In this document: piece by piece, positions 12,935-20,337 of the stretch
Layout: every line of letters begins with the position of its first letter
How positions within the stretch are numbered: position 1 is the first letter of the stretch
Source of the DNA: Amycolatopsis sp. WQ 127309
GTDB taxonomy: Bacteria; Actinomycetota; Actinomycetes; Mycobacteriales; Pseudonocardiaceae
DNA: 64,000 bases
Direction of reading: 5' to 3'
Assembly: GCF_023023025.1 (NCBI RefSeq)
Contig: NZ_CP095481.1
Location: 10,987,001-11,051,000, forward strand
Notes under the pieces: generated by a model
Database searches by the model: none
The model's input: only the letters and a program-made list of their open reading frames with translations
Told to the model about the DNA's origin: nothing
Translations under genes and position numbers: made by a program

Positions 12935-13842
12935 CCGCGCGGCGCGTGGCCGGGCGGCCGCGGGAAACCGGCGTCACGCGGGACGCGCCGTCGCGGGCCT
13001 TGAAGGTCTTCAGCTCCATCCTCGCGCCCACCACCGTGCTGACCGCGCTGCTGTTCTACTTCGGCACCCAGCACGCCAACGCGTTCTGCGGGTGGTTCGG
13101 CGTGCACTACTCGGTGCTCGGGCTGTCCGTGGCCGACTACCTGATCCGCGCGAGCGACGGGATGACCGTGCCGATCACCGTCGTCGCCGCCGTCGGGCTC
13201 GCCGTCCTCTGGGCCCATCGCCTGCTCGAAGCCCGGCTGTCGCCGCGGGCGTGGCAGACGCTGCTGCGTCGGGCCGTGCCCGTGCTCGCCGTCGCCGGGA
13301 TCGTGCTGGTCGTCGTGGGCCTGACCGGCCTCGCCGAACCCGCCCTGCTCTACCGGTTCGCCGGGCTGCCGGGGTTGTGCATCGCCGCAGGCTTCCTGTT
13401 CTTCCCGCTCGCCGACCGCCTGCACCAGGCCCGCACCGGCCGCCGCGGGTCGCCGACCGCGGCCGTCGTGCAGTGGACCTTCACCTTCGTGCTCGTCACC
13501 GTCGGCGCGTTCTGGTCGGTGACGGACTACTCGGCCGCCCTCGGCGAACGCCGCGCGTACGAGTACGAGGTCGCCCTGCCGACGATGGCCGACACCGTCG
13601 TGTTCAGCGGCAAGGACCTCGGCCTCCGGGCGCGCGGGGTGACGGTGACGCCCTGCGCGCCCGACGCCCAGTACCGGTTCCGCTACGACGGGCTCGTGCT
13701 CGTCCAGCAGTCCGGCGGGACGTCGATGCTGCTCCCGAGGGCGTGGAACCGCGCGGACGGCACGGCGATCCTGCTGCCCGCCTCCGGCGACGTCCGGCTG
13801 GAGTTCGCCCCGAACGGCACGTCCCGGGACCGCACCTGCTAG
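12931..13842 (+). CDS. Integral membrane protein of unknown function
   Basis: 303 residues from the overlapping TTG; a GTG five codons downstream is an alternative start. Five or so hydrophobic helices span residues 30-215 (for example APTTVLTALLFYF, VLAVAGIVLVVVGLTGL, FTFVLVTVGAFWSV). A C-terminal beta-rich domain of about 110 residues ends in Cys, with another Cys in TVTPCAPD. It is the partner of the lipoprotein immediately upstream. Its stop codon shares the palindrome CTAG with the convergent dehalogenase stop. Function not recognisable. Confidence 0.78.
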   Translation: MTARRVAGRPRETGVTRDAPSRALKVFSSILAPTTVLTALLFYFGTQHANAFCGWFGVHYSVLGLSVADYLIRASDGMTVPITVVAAVGLAVLWAHRLLEARLSPRAWQTLLRRAVPVLAVAGIVLVVVGLTGLAEPALLYRFAGLPGLCIAAGFLFFPLADRLHQARTGRRGSPTAAVVQWTFTFVLVTVGAFWSVTDYSAALGERRAYEYEVALPTMADTVVFSGKDLGLRARGVTVTPCAPDAQYRFRYDGLVLVQQSGGTSMLLPRAWNRADGTAILLPASGDVRLEFAPNGTSRDRTC

Positions 13843-14588
13843 CCCGGCAGCCACGCCAGCAACGACTCCGCGATCAGCTCCGGCCGCTCTTCCGGCGTGT
13901 GGTGACCGGCGACGACGGGGTGGTGCACCACTTCCAGCGACGCGAAGGTGTCCCGGCACCAGTCGATCATCGGCGGTGTCAGCATCGTGTCGTGGCCCGG
14001 TTCGAACGTGATCAGGAGCTTCGGGATCTCCGGGGTCGCCGCCAGCCAGGCTCCGAACGCCTCGATGCGCGACACCACCGAGGCCGGCTCGCCGCCCAGG
14101 GGCAGGGAACGCGCCCAGCGCAGCAGCGGGACGTCGTGCGTGGTCCGGTACTCCGGCGGGAGGCCGGCGAAGAAGCCCGACAGGTCCGTCGACGTCTTGA
14201 TCGCGCGGAACACCTCCGCGCCCGCCGGCGGGAACTCCTCCCACGTCATCGGCTTCAGGATCGCCTCGGTGAACGCCAATGCGCGGACCCGGCCCGGGTG
14301 CCGCGACGCCCAGTCCGCGGCCAGGGCGCCGCCCCAGTCGTGGCCGATCAGGACGACGTCTTCCAGGTCCAGTTCGTCGAACCAGGCGTCCAGGTAGCGA
14401 GCGTGGTCGTCGAACGTGTACTCGATGTCCGGGCGTTCCGAGGCGCCCATGCCGATCAGGTCCGGCGCCAGACGGCGACCCGGCAGGGACGGCGTCACGT
14501 TGCGCCACAAGTACGACGACGTCGGGTTGCCGTGCAGGAACACCAGCGGCGCTCCCGTTCCGGAGTCCTGATAGGACAGTGTCGTCAC
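13839..14588 (-). CDS. Haloalkane dehalogenase (HLD-II type alpha/beta hydrolase)
   Basis: 249 residues. Hydrolyses carbon-halogen bonds of haloalkanes to alcohols in the cytosol. The active site is complete: nucleophile Asp84 followed by halide-binding Trp85 in GHDWGG, oxyanion/halide residue Asn21 in FLHGNPTSSYLW, acid Glu108 in AFTEAIL (position typical of the DhaA/LinB group) and base His229 in AGHHTPEE. At about 249 residues it is shorter than typical members (290-300); the cap region is compact. The GTG start overlaps the upstream gene's stop by four bases (GTGA), so translation is coupled to the NmrA-like gene. The native substrate is unknown. Confidence 0.85.
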   Translation of the reverse strand: MTTLSYQDSGTGAPLVFLHGNPTSSYLWRNVTPSLPGRRLAPDLIGMGASERPDIEYTFDDHARYLDAWFDELDLEDVVLIGHDWGGALAADWASRHPGRVRALAFTEAILKPMTWEEFPPAGAEVFRAIKTSTDLSGFFAGLPPEYRTTHDVPLLRWARSLPLGGEPASVVSRIEAFGAWLAATPEIPKLLITFEPGHDTMLTPPMIDWCRDTFASLEVVHHPVVAGHHTPEERPELIAESLLAWLPG

Positions 14589-15373
14589 TTGAACGCCGCC
14601 GCGTTGCGCGCGGCCCACTCGGTGAACGGATGCGGCGGGCGGCCCAGCACCCGCGAGACGTCCGGGCTGACGCGCTGCTCCCGTGGGGTCGGCGCGCCAA
14701 GGATGCCCAGCGTCACGTCGGCGACCTCCGGCGGCATGAAACCCAGCATCGCCGCGCGTGCCTCCTCGCGTGTCTGCGGCACGAAACGCACCGGCTCGCC
14801 CAACGCCTCGCCGATCGCCGCCGCCTGCTGGCGGGGTGTGATCGGCGCCGGGCCCGTCAGCTCGTAGACGTCGCCGGAACGTCCGGACAGCAACACCGAA
14901 GCCGCCACCGCGGCGATGTCCTCCGGGTCCACCACCGGCAACGCGACGTCGCCGAACGGCGCCACCACCTGCCGGGACGTCCGCACTCTTTCCGCCCACT
15001 GCAAGGCGTTCGACGCGAACCCGCCCGGGCGCAGCACCGTCCACTTCAGACCCGAGGTCCGGACGGAGTCCTCCAGCACCGCCGGGTGCCGGCCCGTCGC
15101 GACGCCCTGGGACGACAGCAGCACCACCCGTTCGACGCCGGCCGCGCGTGCCGCGGCCAGCACGTCGTCCACGGGCGCGAAACCGCCCGGCACCATCAGG
15201 AACAGCGCCTCGGCACCGTCCAAAGCGGACTCGACGGCGGGCGCCACGCGCACGCCGTCCGGCACGCCCGCCGCCTCTCGGCGGGATATCGCCGTCACCT
15301 GTTCACCGGCCGCGGCCAGCGCTCGCACCAGCGGCCGTCCGACGTTCCCCGTCGCTCCCATGACTGTGATCAT
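14585..15373 (-). CDS. NmrA-like NAD(P)-binding reductase
   Basis: 262 residues, an atypical short-chain dehydrogenase. The N-terminal Rossmann motif MGATGNVGRPLV binds NAD(P). RVVLLSSQG and WTVLRPGGFASN are typical of the NmrA/quinone-oxidoreductase (QorB) group, which lacks the usual YxxxK pair. It probably senses or uses NADPH with a quinone or aldehyde substrate. The divergent HxlR regulator 67 bases away is the standard partner of such genes (the ytfG-like arrangement). First gene of a two-gene operon with the dehalogenase. Confidence 0.88.
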   Translation of the reverse strand: MITVMGATGNVGRPLVRALAAAGEQVTAISRREAAGVPDGVRVAPAVESALDGAEALFLMVPGGFAPVDDVLAAARAAGVERVVLLSSQGVATGRHPAVLEDSVRTSGLKWTVLRPGGFASNALQWAERVRTSRQVVAPFGDVALPVVDPEDIAAVAASVLLSGRSGDVYELTGPAPITPRQQAAAIGEALGEPVRFVPQTREEARAAMLGFMPPEVADVTLGILGAPTPREQRVSPDVSRVLGRPPHPFTEWAARNAAAFK

Positions 15374-15401
15374 GCGGAGGACGCTACATTCCGACGTATA
15401 G

Positions 15402-15411
15402 TAGGTACCTA
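15402..15411. promoter_or_regulatory. Probable HxlR-family operator
   Basis: The palindrome TAGGTACCTA is centred in the 67-base gap between the divergent NmrA-like and HxlR genes. Known HxlR/QorR-type sites contain GTAC-centred AT-rich palindromes, so this is the likely shared operator. Confidence 0.6.
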
Positions 15412-15440
15412 GAGGAAAGTAATGGCTGGAGGCCCCGAAA

Positions 15441-15803
15441 GTGACCGGAACCACACCCGAGCTGGCCTGCCCGATCGCGCCGGTGGTCGACATCGTCTTC
15501 AGCCGCTGGACCACGCCGATCCTGTGGTCGCTGAAGGAATACGGGCGGCAGCGGTTCGTCGAGCTGGAACGCCGCATCGGCACGATCACGCCGAAGGTGC
15601 TCACCCAGCGGCTGCGGCAGCTGGAGCGCGACGGCCTCGTCGTGCGGACCTACCACGCGGAGGTCCCGCCGCGGGTGGAGTACGAGATCAGCGAGCTGGG
15701 CCGCAGCCTCGGGCCGCTGTTCGCGAGCCTTTCGGAGTGGTCGGGCAACCTCGGCAAGGTCGAAGCGGCCCGGGAGGCCTACGACAGCCGGTCCCGCCGC
15801 TGA
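15441..15803 (+). CDS. HxlR-family winged-helix transcriptional regulator
   Basis: 120 residues, normal size for the family. CPIAPVVDIVFSRWTTPILWSL carries the conserved N-terminal Cys used in redox or aldehyde sensing. The winged helix follows (RFVELERRIGTITPKVLTQRLRQLERDGLV, then YEISELGRSLGP). It most likely represses the divergent reductase/dehalogenase operon and itself. GTG start with GGAGG 9 bases upstream. Confidence 0.92.
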   Translation: MTGTTPELACPIAPVVDIVFSRWTTPILWSLKEYGRQRFVELERRIGTITPKVLTQRLRQLERDGLVVRTYHAEVPPRVEYEISELGRSLGPLFASLSEWSGNLGKVEAAREAYDSRSRR

Positions 15804-15847
15804 GGGGCGACGGGACCCGCACCGGACCGGCGCGGGCCCCGGAGGAG

Positions 15848-16294
15848 CTACCCCGTGACCTGCCGGGCCGTGGCCATCACGCGTTCGGTTTCCCAGAACG
15901 CGCGCATCGACGTGATCAAGCCGTCGTCGCCGACGCGGTAGACGAACACGCCGTCCGTGTCGACGCGGTAGCCGCCCGGGAGGTACGTCGTGATCGTGCC
16001 GACGTTCGCCACTTCGGCGCCCGCCGCGTGGGAGTCGCGGATGACGAACTCGAAGCGCTCGACGTTGCCGATCGTCTTGTCCCAGAAGGCACTGATGCCG
16101 TCGTGGCCGTGGTGTCCCTTGCCCGTCTCGTCGAACATCGACGGGCCCACCGGGTCCTCGACGACACCGTCGGCGGCGAACAGCGCCAGCCACGCGTCCT
16201 TGTCCCCCGCCGTCACCGCCGTCATCGACGCCAGGGCCGCGCGCCGCGCCGGCGGCTGCTCCTTCTCCGTGTCCCAGCTGACCTGCACGCCCAT
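15848..16294 (-). CDS. NTF2/SnoaL-like protein (ketosteroid-isomerase fold)
   Basis: 148 residues with the cone-shaped NTF2 fold signature: RRAALASMTAVTAGDKDAWLALFAADGVVEDPVGPS, GHDGISAFWDKTIGNVERFEF, and FVYRVGDDGLITSMRAFWE at the end. Members are isomerases, cyclases or hydrolases. ATG 16294 is chosen since GGGGAG lies 9 bases upstream. The gene starts within 10 bases of the stop of the LLM oxidoreductase, forming an operon. Given the KstR-like operator upstream, a role in steroid or isoprenoid breakdown (for example delta-isomerase) is an attractive inference. Confidence 0.85.
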   Translation of the reverse strand: MGVQVSWDTEKEQPPARRAALASMTAVTAGDKDAWLALFAADGVVEDPVGPSMFDETGKGHHGHDGISAFWDKTIGNVERFEFVIRDSHAAGAEVANVGTITTYLPGGYRVDTDGVFVYRVGDDGLITSMRAFWETERVMATARQVTG

Positions 16295-16299
16295 CGCCG

Positions 16300-17175
16300 T
16301 CACTCCCCGAACTTGTCGATGATCTCGGCCCCGAACTTGCGGATCGACTCCAGCTTCGGCTCGACCGGGGCGTCGAAGCCGACGCCGTCGAACACCCACG
16401 GCATCGTGATGATGTCGGTGACACCCGCCTCGCCCTGCTCGCGGTAACCGTCGAGGCCGAACTTGTCGATGCAGACGGCCTGGTACTCGAACGGGTCGTC
16501 GGCGCGGCCGCGCTCGGCCAGCAGCTCCTTCAGCCGGGCGATGGTCTCGCGCAGCTCCTCGAGCTTCATCATCGCCGACGACCAGCCGTCGGCGACGCGG
16601 GCCGCGCGCCGCAGCGCGACGTCGGTGTGGCCGCCGATGTAGAACGGCACGCGCGACGGCGGCGCCGGGCTCATCTGCAGCTTGTCGAAGTCGTAGAACT
16701 CGCCGTGGTACTCGACCATGCCGCCGTCGAGGATCAGCCGGAGCACGTCGATCGCCTCGTCGACGCGCTTGCCGCGCCGCTCGAACGGCACGCCGCAGTA
16801 CTCGAACTCCTGCGGCAGCCAGCCGACGCCGAGGCCGAGCCCGAACCGGCCGCCGGTGAGCACCGACGCCGAGCCGACCTGACGCGCCAGCAGCACCGGG
16901 TTGCGCGAGCCGAGCTTCAGCACCGACGTGTAGAACTCGATGCGGCTGGTGACCGCGCCCATGGCGGCGGTCGCGACCAGCGGGTCCACCCAGGGCGTTT
17001 CGGCGGTCCAGAACCGGCTGCCGTCGGGGGTGTAGGGATAGTCTGTGGAGACCGTCTCGGCGTAGAAGAGCGAGTCCGGCAGGGCGATGGCGGCGAAGCC
17101 GGCCTCTTCCGCGGCCCGGGCCAGCTCGCCCAGCTGATCAAGCGGGTTCATCGCGATCGACAGGGTGAACTTCAT
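16300..17175 (-). CDS. LLM-class F420-dependent oxidoreductase
   Basis: 291 residues, luciferase-like monooxygenase fold using coenzyme F420. Characteristic parts are FTLSIAMNPLDQLGELARAAEEAGFAAIALPDS at the N-terminus, LLARQVGSASVLTGGRFGLGLGVGW in the cofactor region, and FYIGGHTDVALRRAARVADGW. Related genes belong to the mycobacterial cholesterol regulon. A KstR-consensus box sits 11 bases before the start codon. Upstream gene of a two-gene unit with the NTF2-like protein. Confidence 0.9.
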   Translation of the reverse strand: MKFTLSIAMNPLDQLGELARAAEEAGFAAIALPDSLFYAETVSTDYPYTPDGSRFWTAETPWVDPLVATAAMGAVTSRIEFYTSVLKLGSRNPVLLARQVGSASVLTGGRFGLGLGVGWLPQEFEYCGVPFERRGKRVDEAIDVLRLILDGGMVEYHGEFYDFDKLQMSPAPPSRVPFYIGGHTDVALRRAARVADGWSSAMMKLEELRETIARLKELLAERGRADDPFEYQAVCIDKFGLDGYREQGEAGVTDIITMPWVFDGVGFDAPVEPKLESIRKFGAEIIDKFGE

Positions 17176-17185
17176 ACCGCGGAAC

Positions 17186-17199
17186 TATAACGTGTTCTA
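17186..17199. promoter_or_regulatory. KstR-like operator
   Basis: TATAACGTGTTCTA matches every fixed base of the published KstR consensus TnnAACnnGTTnnA. It lies immediately upstream of the LLM oxidoreductase start, where a bound repressor would block the promoter. Confidence 0.6.
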
Positions 17200-17280
17200 G
17201 TTTCCTCGGCCAGAGCTGACGGTGGGCCGGATCACTACCCGGGAACCCTCCGCGCAACGTCCGCGTTGTCCGAATCACAA

Positions 17281-17297
17281 GGTGACTTCCGGTCACC
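17281..17297. promoter_or_regulatory. Palindromic element GGTGACNNCCGGTCACC
   Basis: GGTGACTTCCGGTCACC sits 27 bases upstream of the glycine-rich membrane protein start. The same 17-base pattern with GG in the centre occurs at 38899-38915 upstream of gdh. Possible common operator; not linked to a known regulator. Confidence 0.4.
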
Positions 17298-17323
17298 GGG
17301 CACCGAGCTTCTGGGAGTGGTCC

Positions 17324-18133
17324 ATGGGCACCGCGATCTTCCTGATCGTGCTCGTCGTCGTGATCGTCGGTGGCGGCCTGTATTTCTCGCGGCAGCGCGC
17401 CGCGGCCCGGCAGCGGGAACTCGACGACGCCAAGGCCGACGCGCGGCGCCTCGTCGAGCGGCTCGGCGGCCAGGTCCTCAACCTCAACGGCACGGACACC
17501 GCGTCGCAGCAGGCGATGGCCGACGCGAGCGAGCGCTACAACGCGGCCGGCTCGCAGATGGAGCAGGCGCGCACCATCGAGCAGGCCCGGCTGGTCAAGG
17601 ACACCGCCGTCGAAGGCCTCTACTACGTCCGCGCCGCGCGGGTCGCGATGGGCATGGACCCGGGCCCGCAGCTGCCGGAGGAGGCCGAGCGCGAGCGCGC
17701 CGGCAAGGTGACCGAGCGCCGCGACGTCGACGTCGAGGGCCAGCACTACGCCGCCTCCCCGGACGCCGGCCAGGACACGCCGTACTACTACCCCGGCGGC
17801 CGCGTGGCCGGCCGGCCGGTGCCGCAGGGCTGGTACAGCGAGCCGTGGTGGAAGCCCGCGCTCGTCGCCGGCGCCTGGGGCCTCGGGTCGATGTTCCTGT
17901 TCAGCGCGATGTTCTCCGGCATGGGCGGCATCGCCAGCGCCGGGGCCTGGGAGTCGGGCTACGACGCCGGCCAGCAGGACGCGCTCGACTCCGGCGGCGG
18001 TGACGGCGATGGTGGCGGTGACGGCGGAGGCGACTTCGGCGGTGGTGACGGCGGCGGCGACTGGGGCGGCGGCGGTTTCGACGGCGGCGGCTTTGACGGC
18101 GGTGGCTTCGACGGGGGCGGTTTCGACTTCTGA
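17324..18133 (+). CDS. Membrane-anchored protein with glycine-rich tail
   Basis: 269 residues. One N-terminal helix (AIFLIVLVVVIVGGGLYF) is followed by a basic/acidic coiled-coil-like stretch (residues 20-110). A tyrosine/proline segment ends in WYSEPWWKPAL, then a second hydrophobic segment (GLGSMFLFSAMFSGMGGI). The last 60 residues are almost only Gly, Asp and Phe, ending in four GGGFD units. Such C-terminal Gly/Asp tails occur in actinobacterial DUF1542-type proteins. Function unknown; both hydrophobic segments suggest a hairpin in the membrane. GGAG precedes the ATG. Confidence 0.75.
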   Translation: MGTAIFLIVLVVVIVGGGLYFSRQRAAARQRELDDAKADARRLVERLGGQVLNLNGTDTASQQAMADASERYNAAGSQMEQARTIEQARLVKDTAVEGLYYVRAARVAMGMDPGPQLPEEAERERAGKVTERRDVDVEGQHYAASPDAGQDTPYYYPGGRVAGRPVPQGWYSEPWWKPALVAGAWGLGSMFLFSAMFSGMGGIASAGAWESGYDAGQQDALDSGGGDGDGGGDGGGDFGGGDGGGDWGGGGFDGGGFDGGGFDGGGFDF

Positions 18134-18142
18134 GCACCGGCT

Positions 18143-18174
18143 GGCATCCTCCTGGACGACTTCAGGAGGATGCC
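18143..18174 (+). promoter_or_regulatory. Hairpin that buries the ribosome-binding site of the next gene
   Basis: Perfect 12-bp inverted repeat GGCATCCTCCTG / CAGGAGGATGCC with an 8-base loop. The 3' arm contains the entire AGGAGG of the gene starting GTG at 18175, and the arm ends one base before the start codon. Confidence 0.7.
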
Positions 18175-19008
18175 GTGGCGAGAGTGCTGATCCCCGTCCC
18201 GGCCCGGGACTCGGACCCGTCCGAAGTGGCCGTCAGCCGGGCGGTGCTGAGCCGGGACCACACGGTCGTCTTCGCGACACCCGGCGGCACGCAGGCCACC
18301 TGTGACGAGCTGATGGTCACCGGCGAGGGCCTCGATCTGTGGGGCCGGGTGCCGGGCCTGAAGAAGCTCACCGCGCTCGGCCGCGTGCTGCGCGCCGACG
18401 AAGCCGCGCGTGACGCCCACCGCGCGCTGCTCGCGGATCCCGCGTGGCGCACCCCGATCCGCTGGGACGACATCAAGCTCGACGACGTCGACGGTGTGCT
18501 CCTGCCCGGCGGGCACCGGGCCCGCGGCATGCGCGAGTACCTCGAAAGCCCCGTGCTGCAGGGCGTGGTCGCCGACGCCTTCCGCCGTGACCTGCCGGTC
18601 GGCGCGATCTGCCACGGCGTCCTGCTCGCCGCGCGCAGCGTCGACCCGGCCACCGGCCGCTCGGTGCTGCACGGCCGCACGACGACGGCGCTGACCTGGC
18701 CGCTGGAGCGGACGGCCTGGCGGCTCACGCGGCGGACGCGCTTCTGGGACCCGGATTACTACCGCACCTACCTCGAGGAACCGGGGCAGCCCGAGGGGTA
18801 CATGTCGGTGCAGCAGGAGGTCACCCGCGCACTGGCGCGGCCGGCGGACTTCCGGGACACCACCGACCGGGTGCAGGCGAGCGGCCGGGCCCGCGACCGC
18901 CTCGACGACGACCGTCCGGCGTTCGTCGTCGAGGACGGCAACTACGTCTCGGCCCGCTGGCCGGGCGACGTGCACACGTTCGCGAAGGCCTTCGGCAAGC
19001 GGCTCTGA
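18175..19008 (+). CDS. DJ-1/PfpI-type amidotransferase-like protein
   Basis: 277 residues, longer than the usual 180-230. The elbow LPVGAICHGVLLAAR carries the nucleophilic Cys, LLPGGHRARGMREYL carries the GG loop, and VVFATPGG is at the N-terminus. A middle insertion (residues 165-225, rich in Trp/Arg, HGRTTTALTWPLERTAW) is typical of a subgroup of actinobacterial type 1 amidotransferase-like proteins. Probably a hydrolase or glyoxalase-like enzyme with unknown substrate. The GTG start directly follows an RBS-burying hairpin. Confidence 0.85.
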   Translation: MARVLIPVPARDSDPSEVAVSRAVLSRDHTVVFATPGGTQATCDELMVTGEGLDLWGRVPGLKKLTALGRVLRADEAARDAHRALLADPAWRTPIRWDDIKLDDVDGVLLPGGHRARGMREYLESPVLQGVVADAFRRDLPVGAICHGVLLAARSVDPATGRSVLHGRTTTALTWPLERTAWRLTRRTRFWDPDYYRTYLEEPGQPEGYMSVQQEVTRALARPADFRDTTDRVQASGRARDRLDDDRPAFVVEDGNYVSARWPGDVHTFAKAFGKRL

Positions 19009-19009
19009 G

Positions 19010-19819
19010 TCAGGCCGGCTGGCAGGTCGGGCACCAGTAGAGGTTCCGCCCGACCAGCGACGACGTCTCCACCGGCGTCCCGCACACCAGGCACGGCTCG
19101 CCGGCGCGGCGGTAGACGTACACCTCGCCGCCGTGGCGGTCGACGCGGGCCGCGCGGCCCATCGCCTCCGGCAGGTGCTCCGGGCGGACCGTGTCGATGC
19201 GGCCGACGCGGACGCCGTCGCGCATCAACGTCACCAGGTCGGCCCACATGTCGTCCCACAGCGCGCGGTCCAGCGCGCGGCCCGGCGTCAGCGGCGCGAC
19301 GCCGTGGCGAAACAGGACTTCGGCGCGGTAGACGTTGCCGACGCCGGCCAGCACCGCCTGGTCCATCAGCAGCGCGGCGACCGAGACCTTCGACTTCGAG
19401 ATCCGCGCCCAGGCCTTGTCCGGCTTCGCGTCGCGGCGCAGCGGGTCGGGCCCGAGACGCGCCTTGATCGCGTCGGCCTGGGCCGGGTCCAGCAGCTCGC
19501 ACGTGTTGGGGCCGCGCAGGTCCGTCCACTGTGTCCGGCCGACCAGGCGCAGCCGGACCTGGCCGACCGGCTCGGGCACGGGCAGCGAACCCTCCCCGAA
19601 TGTGCCGTAGAGGCCCAGGTGGATGTGGACGATCCCGTGCGGCCCGTAGTCGTGGAACAGGTGCTTGCCGTGCGCCTCGGCGCCGACGAGCACCCGACCG
19701 TCCAAACGGGACGCTTCGGCGGCGAAGCGGCCCTGCGGGCTGCTCACCTCGACCGGGGCCCCGGCGTAGCGGCGCTTGTGCAACCGGGCCAGCCGGTGGA
19801 GCGTGTGCCCCTCGGGCAT
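19010..19819 (-). CDS. nei2: Endonuclease VIII-like DNA glycosylase (Nei2)
   Basis: 269 residues. Removes oxidised pyrimidines and nicks the abasic site in base excision repair. The N-terminus MPEGHTLHRL provides the catalytic Pro2 (Schiff base after Met removal) and Glu3. A helix-two-turn-helix lies around GVGNVYRAEVLF. The C-terminal zinc finger has its four Cys in CLVCGT and WCPTCQ. The ATG overlaps the rpiB stop by one base (TGATG), the same order as Rv2465c-Rv2464c in M. tuberculosis. Confidence 0.93.
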   Translation of the reverse strand: MPEGHTLHRLARLHKRRYAGAPVEVSSPQGRFAAEASRLDGRVLVGAEAHGKHLFHDYGPHGIVHIHLGLYGTFGEGSLPVPEPVGQVRLRLVGRTQWTDLRGPNTCELLDPAQADAIKARLGPDPLRRDAKPDKAWARISKSKVSVAALLMDQAVLAGVGNVYRAEVLFRHGVAPLTPGRALDRALWDDMWADLVTLMRDGVRVGRIDTVRPEHLPEAMGRAARVDRHGGEVYVYRRAGEPCLVCGTPVETSSLVGRNLYWCPTCQPA

Positions 19820-20292
19820 CAGGCCTCCGGCAGGGCCGGCGGGGTGCCGGTGCGCTCGTAGTCCAGCAGCTGCTGCACGCGGCGAGCGTGCCGCTCCTCG
19901 GGCGAGACCTCCGTCGCGAGGAAGGCCTCGACGATCTCGGTGGCCTGCTCGGCGGTGTGCATCCGGGCGCCGACGCCGATCAGCTGGGCGTGGTTGTGCT
20001 CGCGGCACAGCTTGGCCGTCTCGACGCTCCAGGCCAGGCCGGCGCGGGCGCCGGGCACCTTGTTCGCGGCGATCTGCTCGCCGTTGCCGGAGCCGCCGAC
20101 GACGATGCCGCGGCTGCCTTCGTCGGCCACGACGCGCAGCGCCGTCTCGACGCAGTAGGCCGGGTAGTCGTCGGCCGCGTCGTAGACCCGCGGGCCGATG
20201 TCGGTGACCTCGTGGCCCTGCTTCTCCAGGTGAGCCACCAGGTGGTTCTTCAGCTCGAAGCCGGCATGGTCGGATCCCAAGTAGACACGCAC
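19819..20292 (-). CDS. rpiB: Ribose-5-phosphate isomerase B
   Basis: 157 residues; interconverts ribose-5-phosphate and ribulose-5-phosphate in the pentose phosphate pathway. Motifs are YLGSDHAGFELKNHL at the start (Asp8, His9), GGSGNGEQIAANKV and GVGARMH. Actinobacterial RpiB uses a Glu as general base instead of the Cys of E. coli; here Glu72 in GNGEQ occupies that position. GTG start beginning VRVYLGS. Coupled to nei2 downstream and divergent from the ComB-like gene. Confidence 0.95.
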   Translation of the reverse strand: MRVYLGSDHAGFELKNHLVAHLEKQGHEVTDIGPRVYDAADDYPAYCVETALRVVADEGSRGIVVGGSGNGEQIAANKVPGARAGLAWSVETAKLCREHNHAQLIGVGARMHTAEQATEIVEAFLATEVSPEERHARRVQQLLDYERTGTPPALPEA

Positions 20293-20337
20293 GGCTGGGA
20301 GTCTGCCATCACGGCCGGTTTCCGGCATGCTCCGGGG

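Noticed and set aside
12371..13842. Lipoprotein/membrane pair as an ABC or toxin secretion system
   Set aside because: No ATPase, no toxin-like motif and no further genes; only a two-gene coupled unit is supported.
12760..14867. Frames crossing the lipoprotein, membrane and dehalogenase genes
   Set aside because: Shadow frames with Arg/Pro/Gly-rich translations over several real genes with clear motifs.
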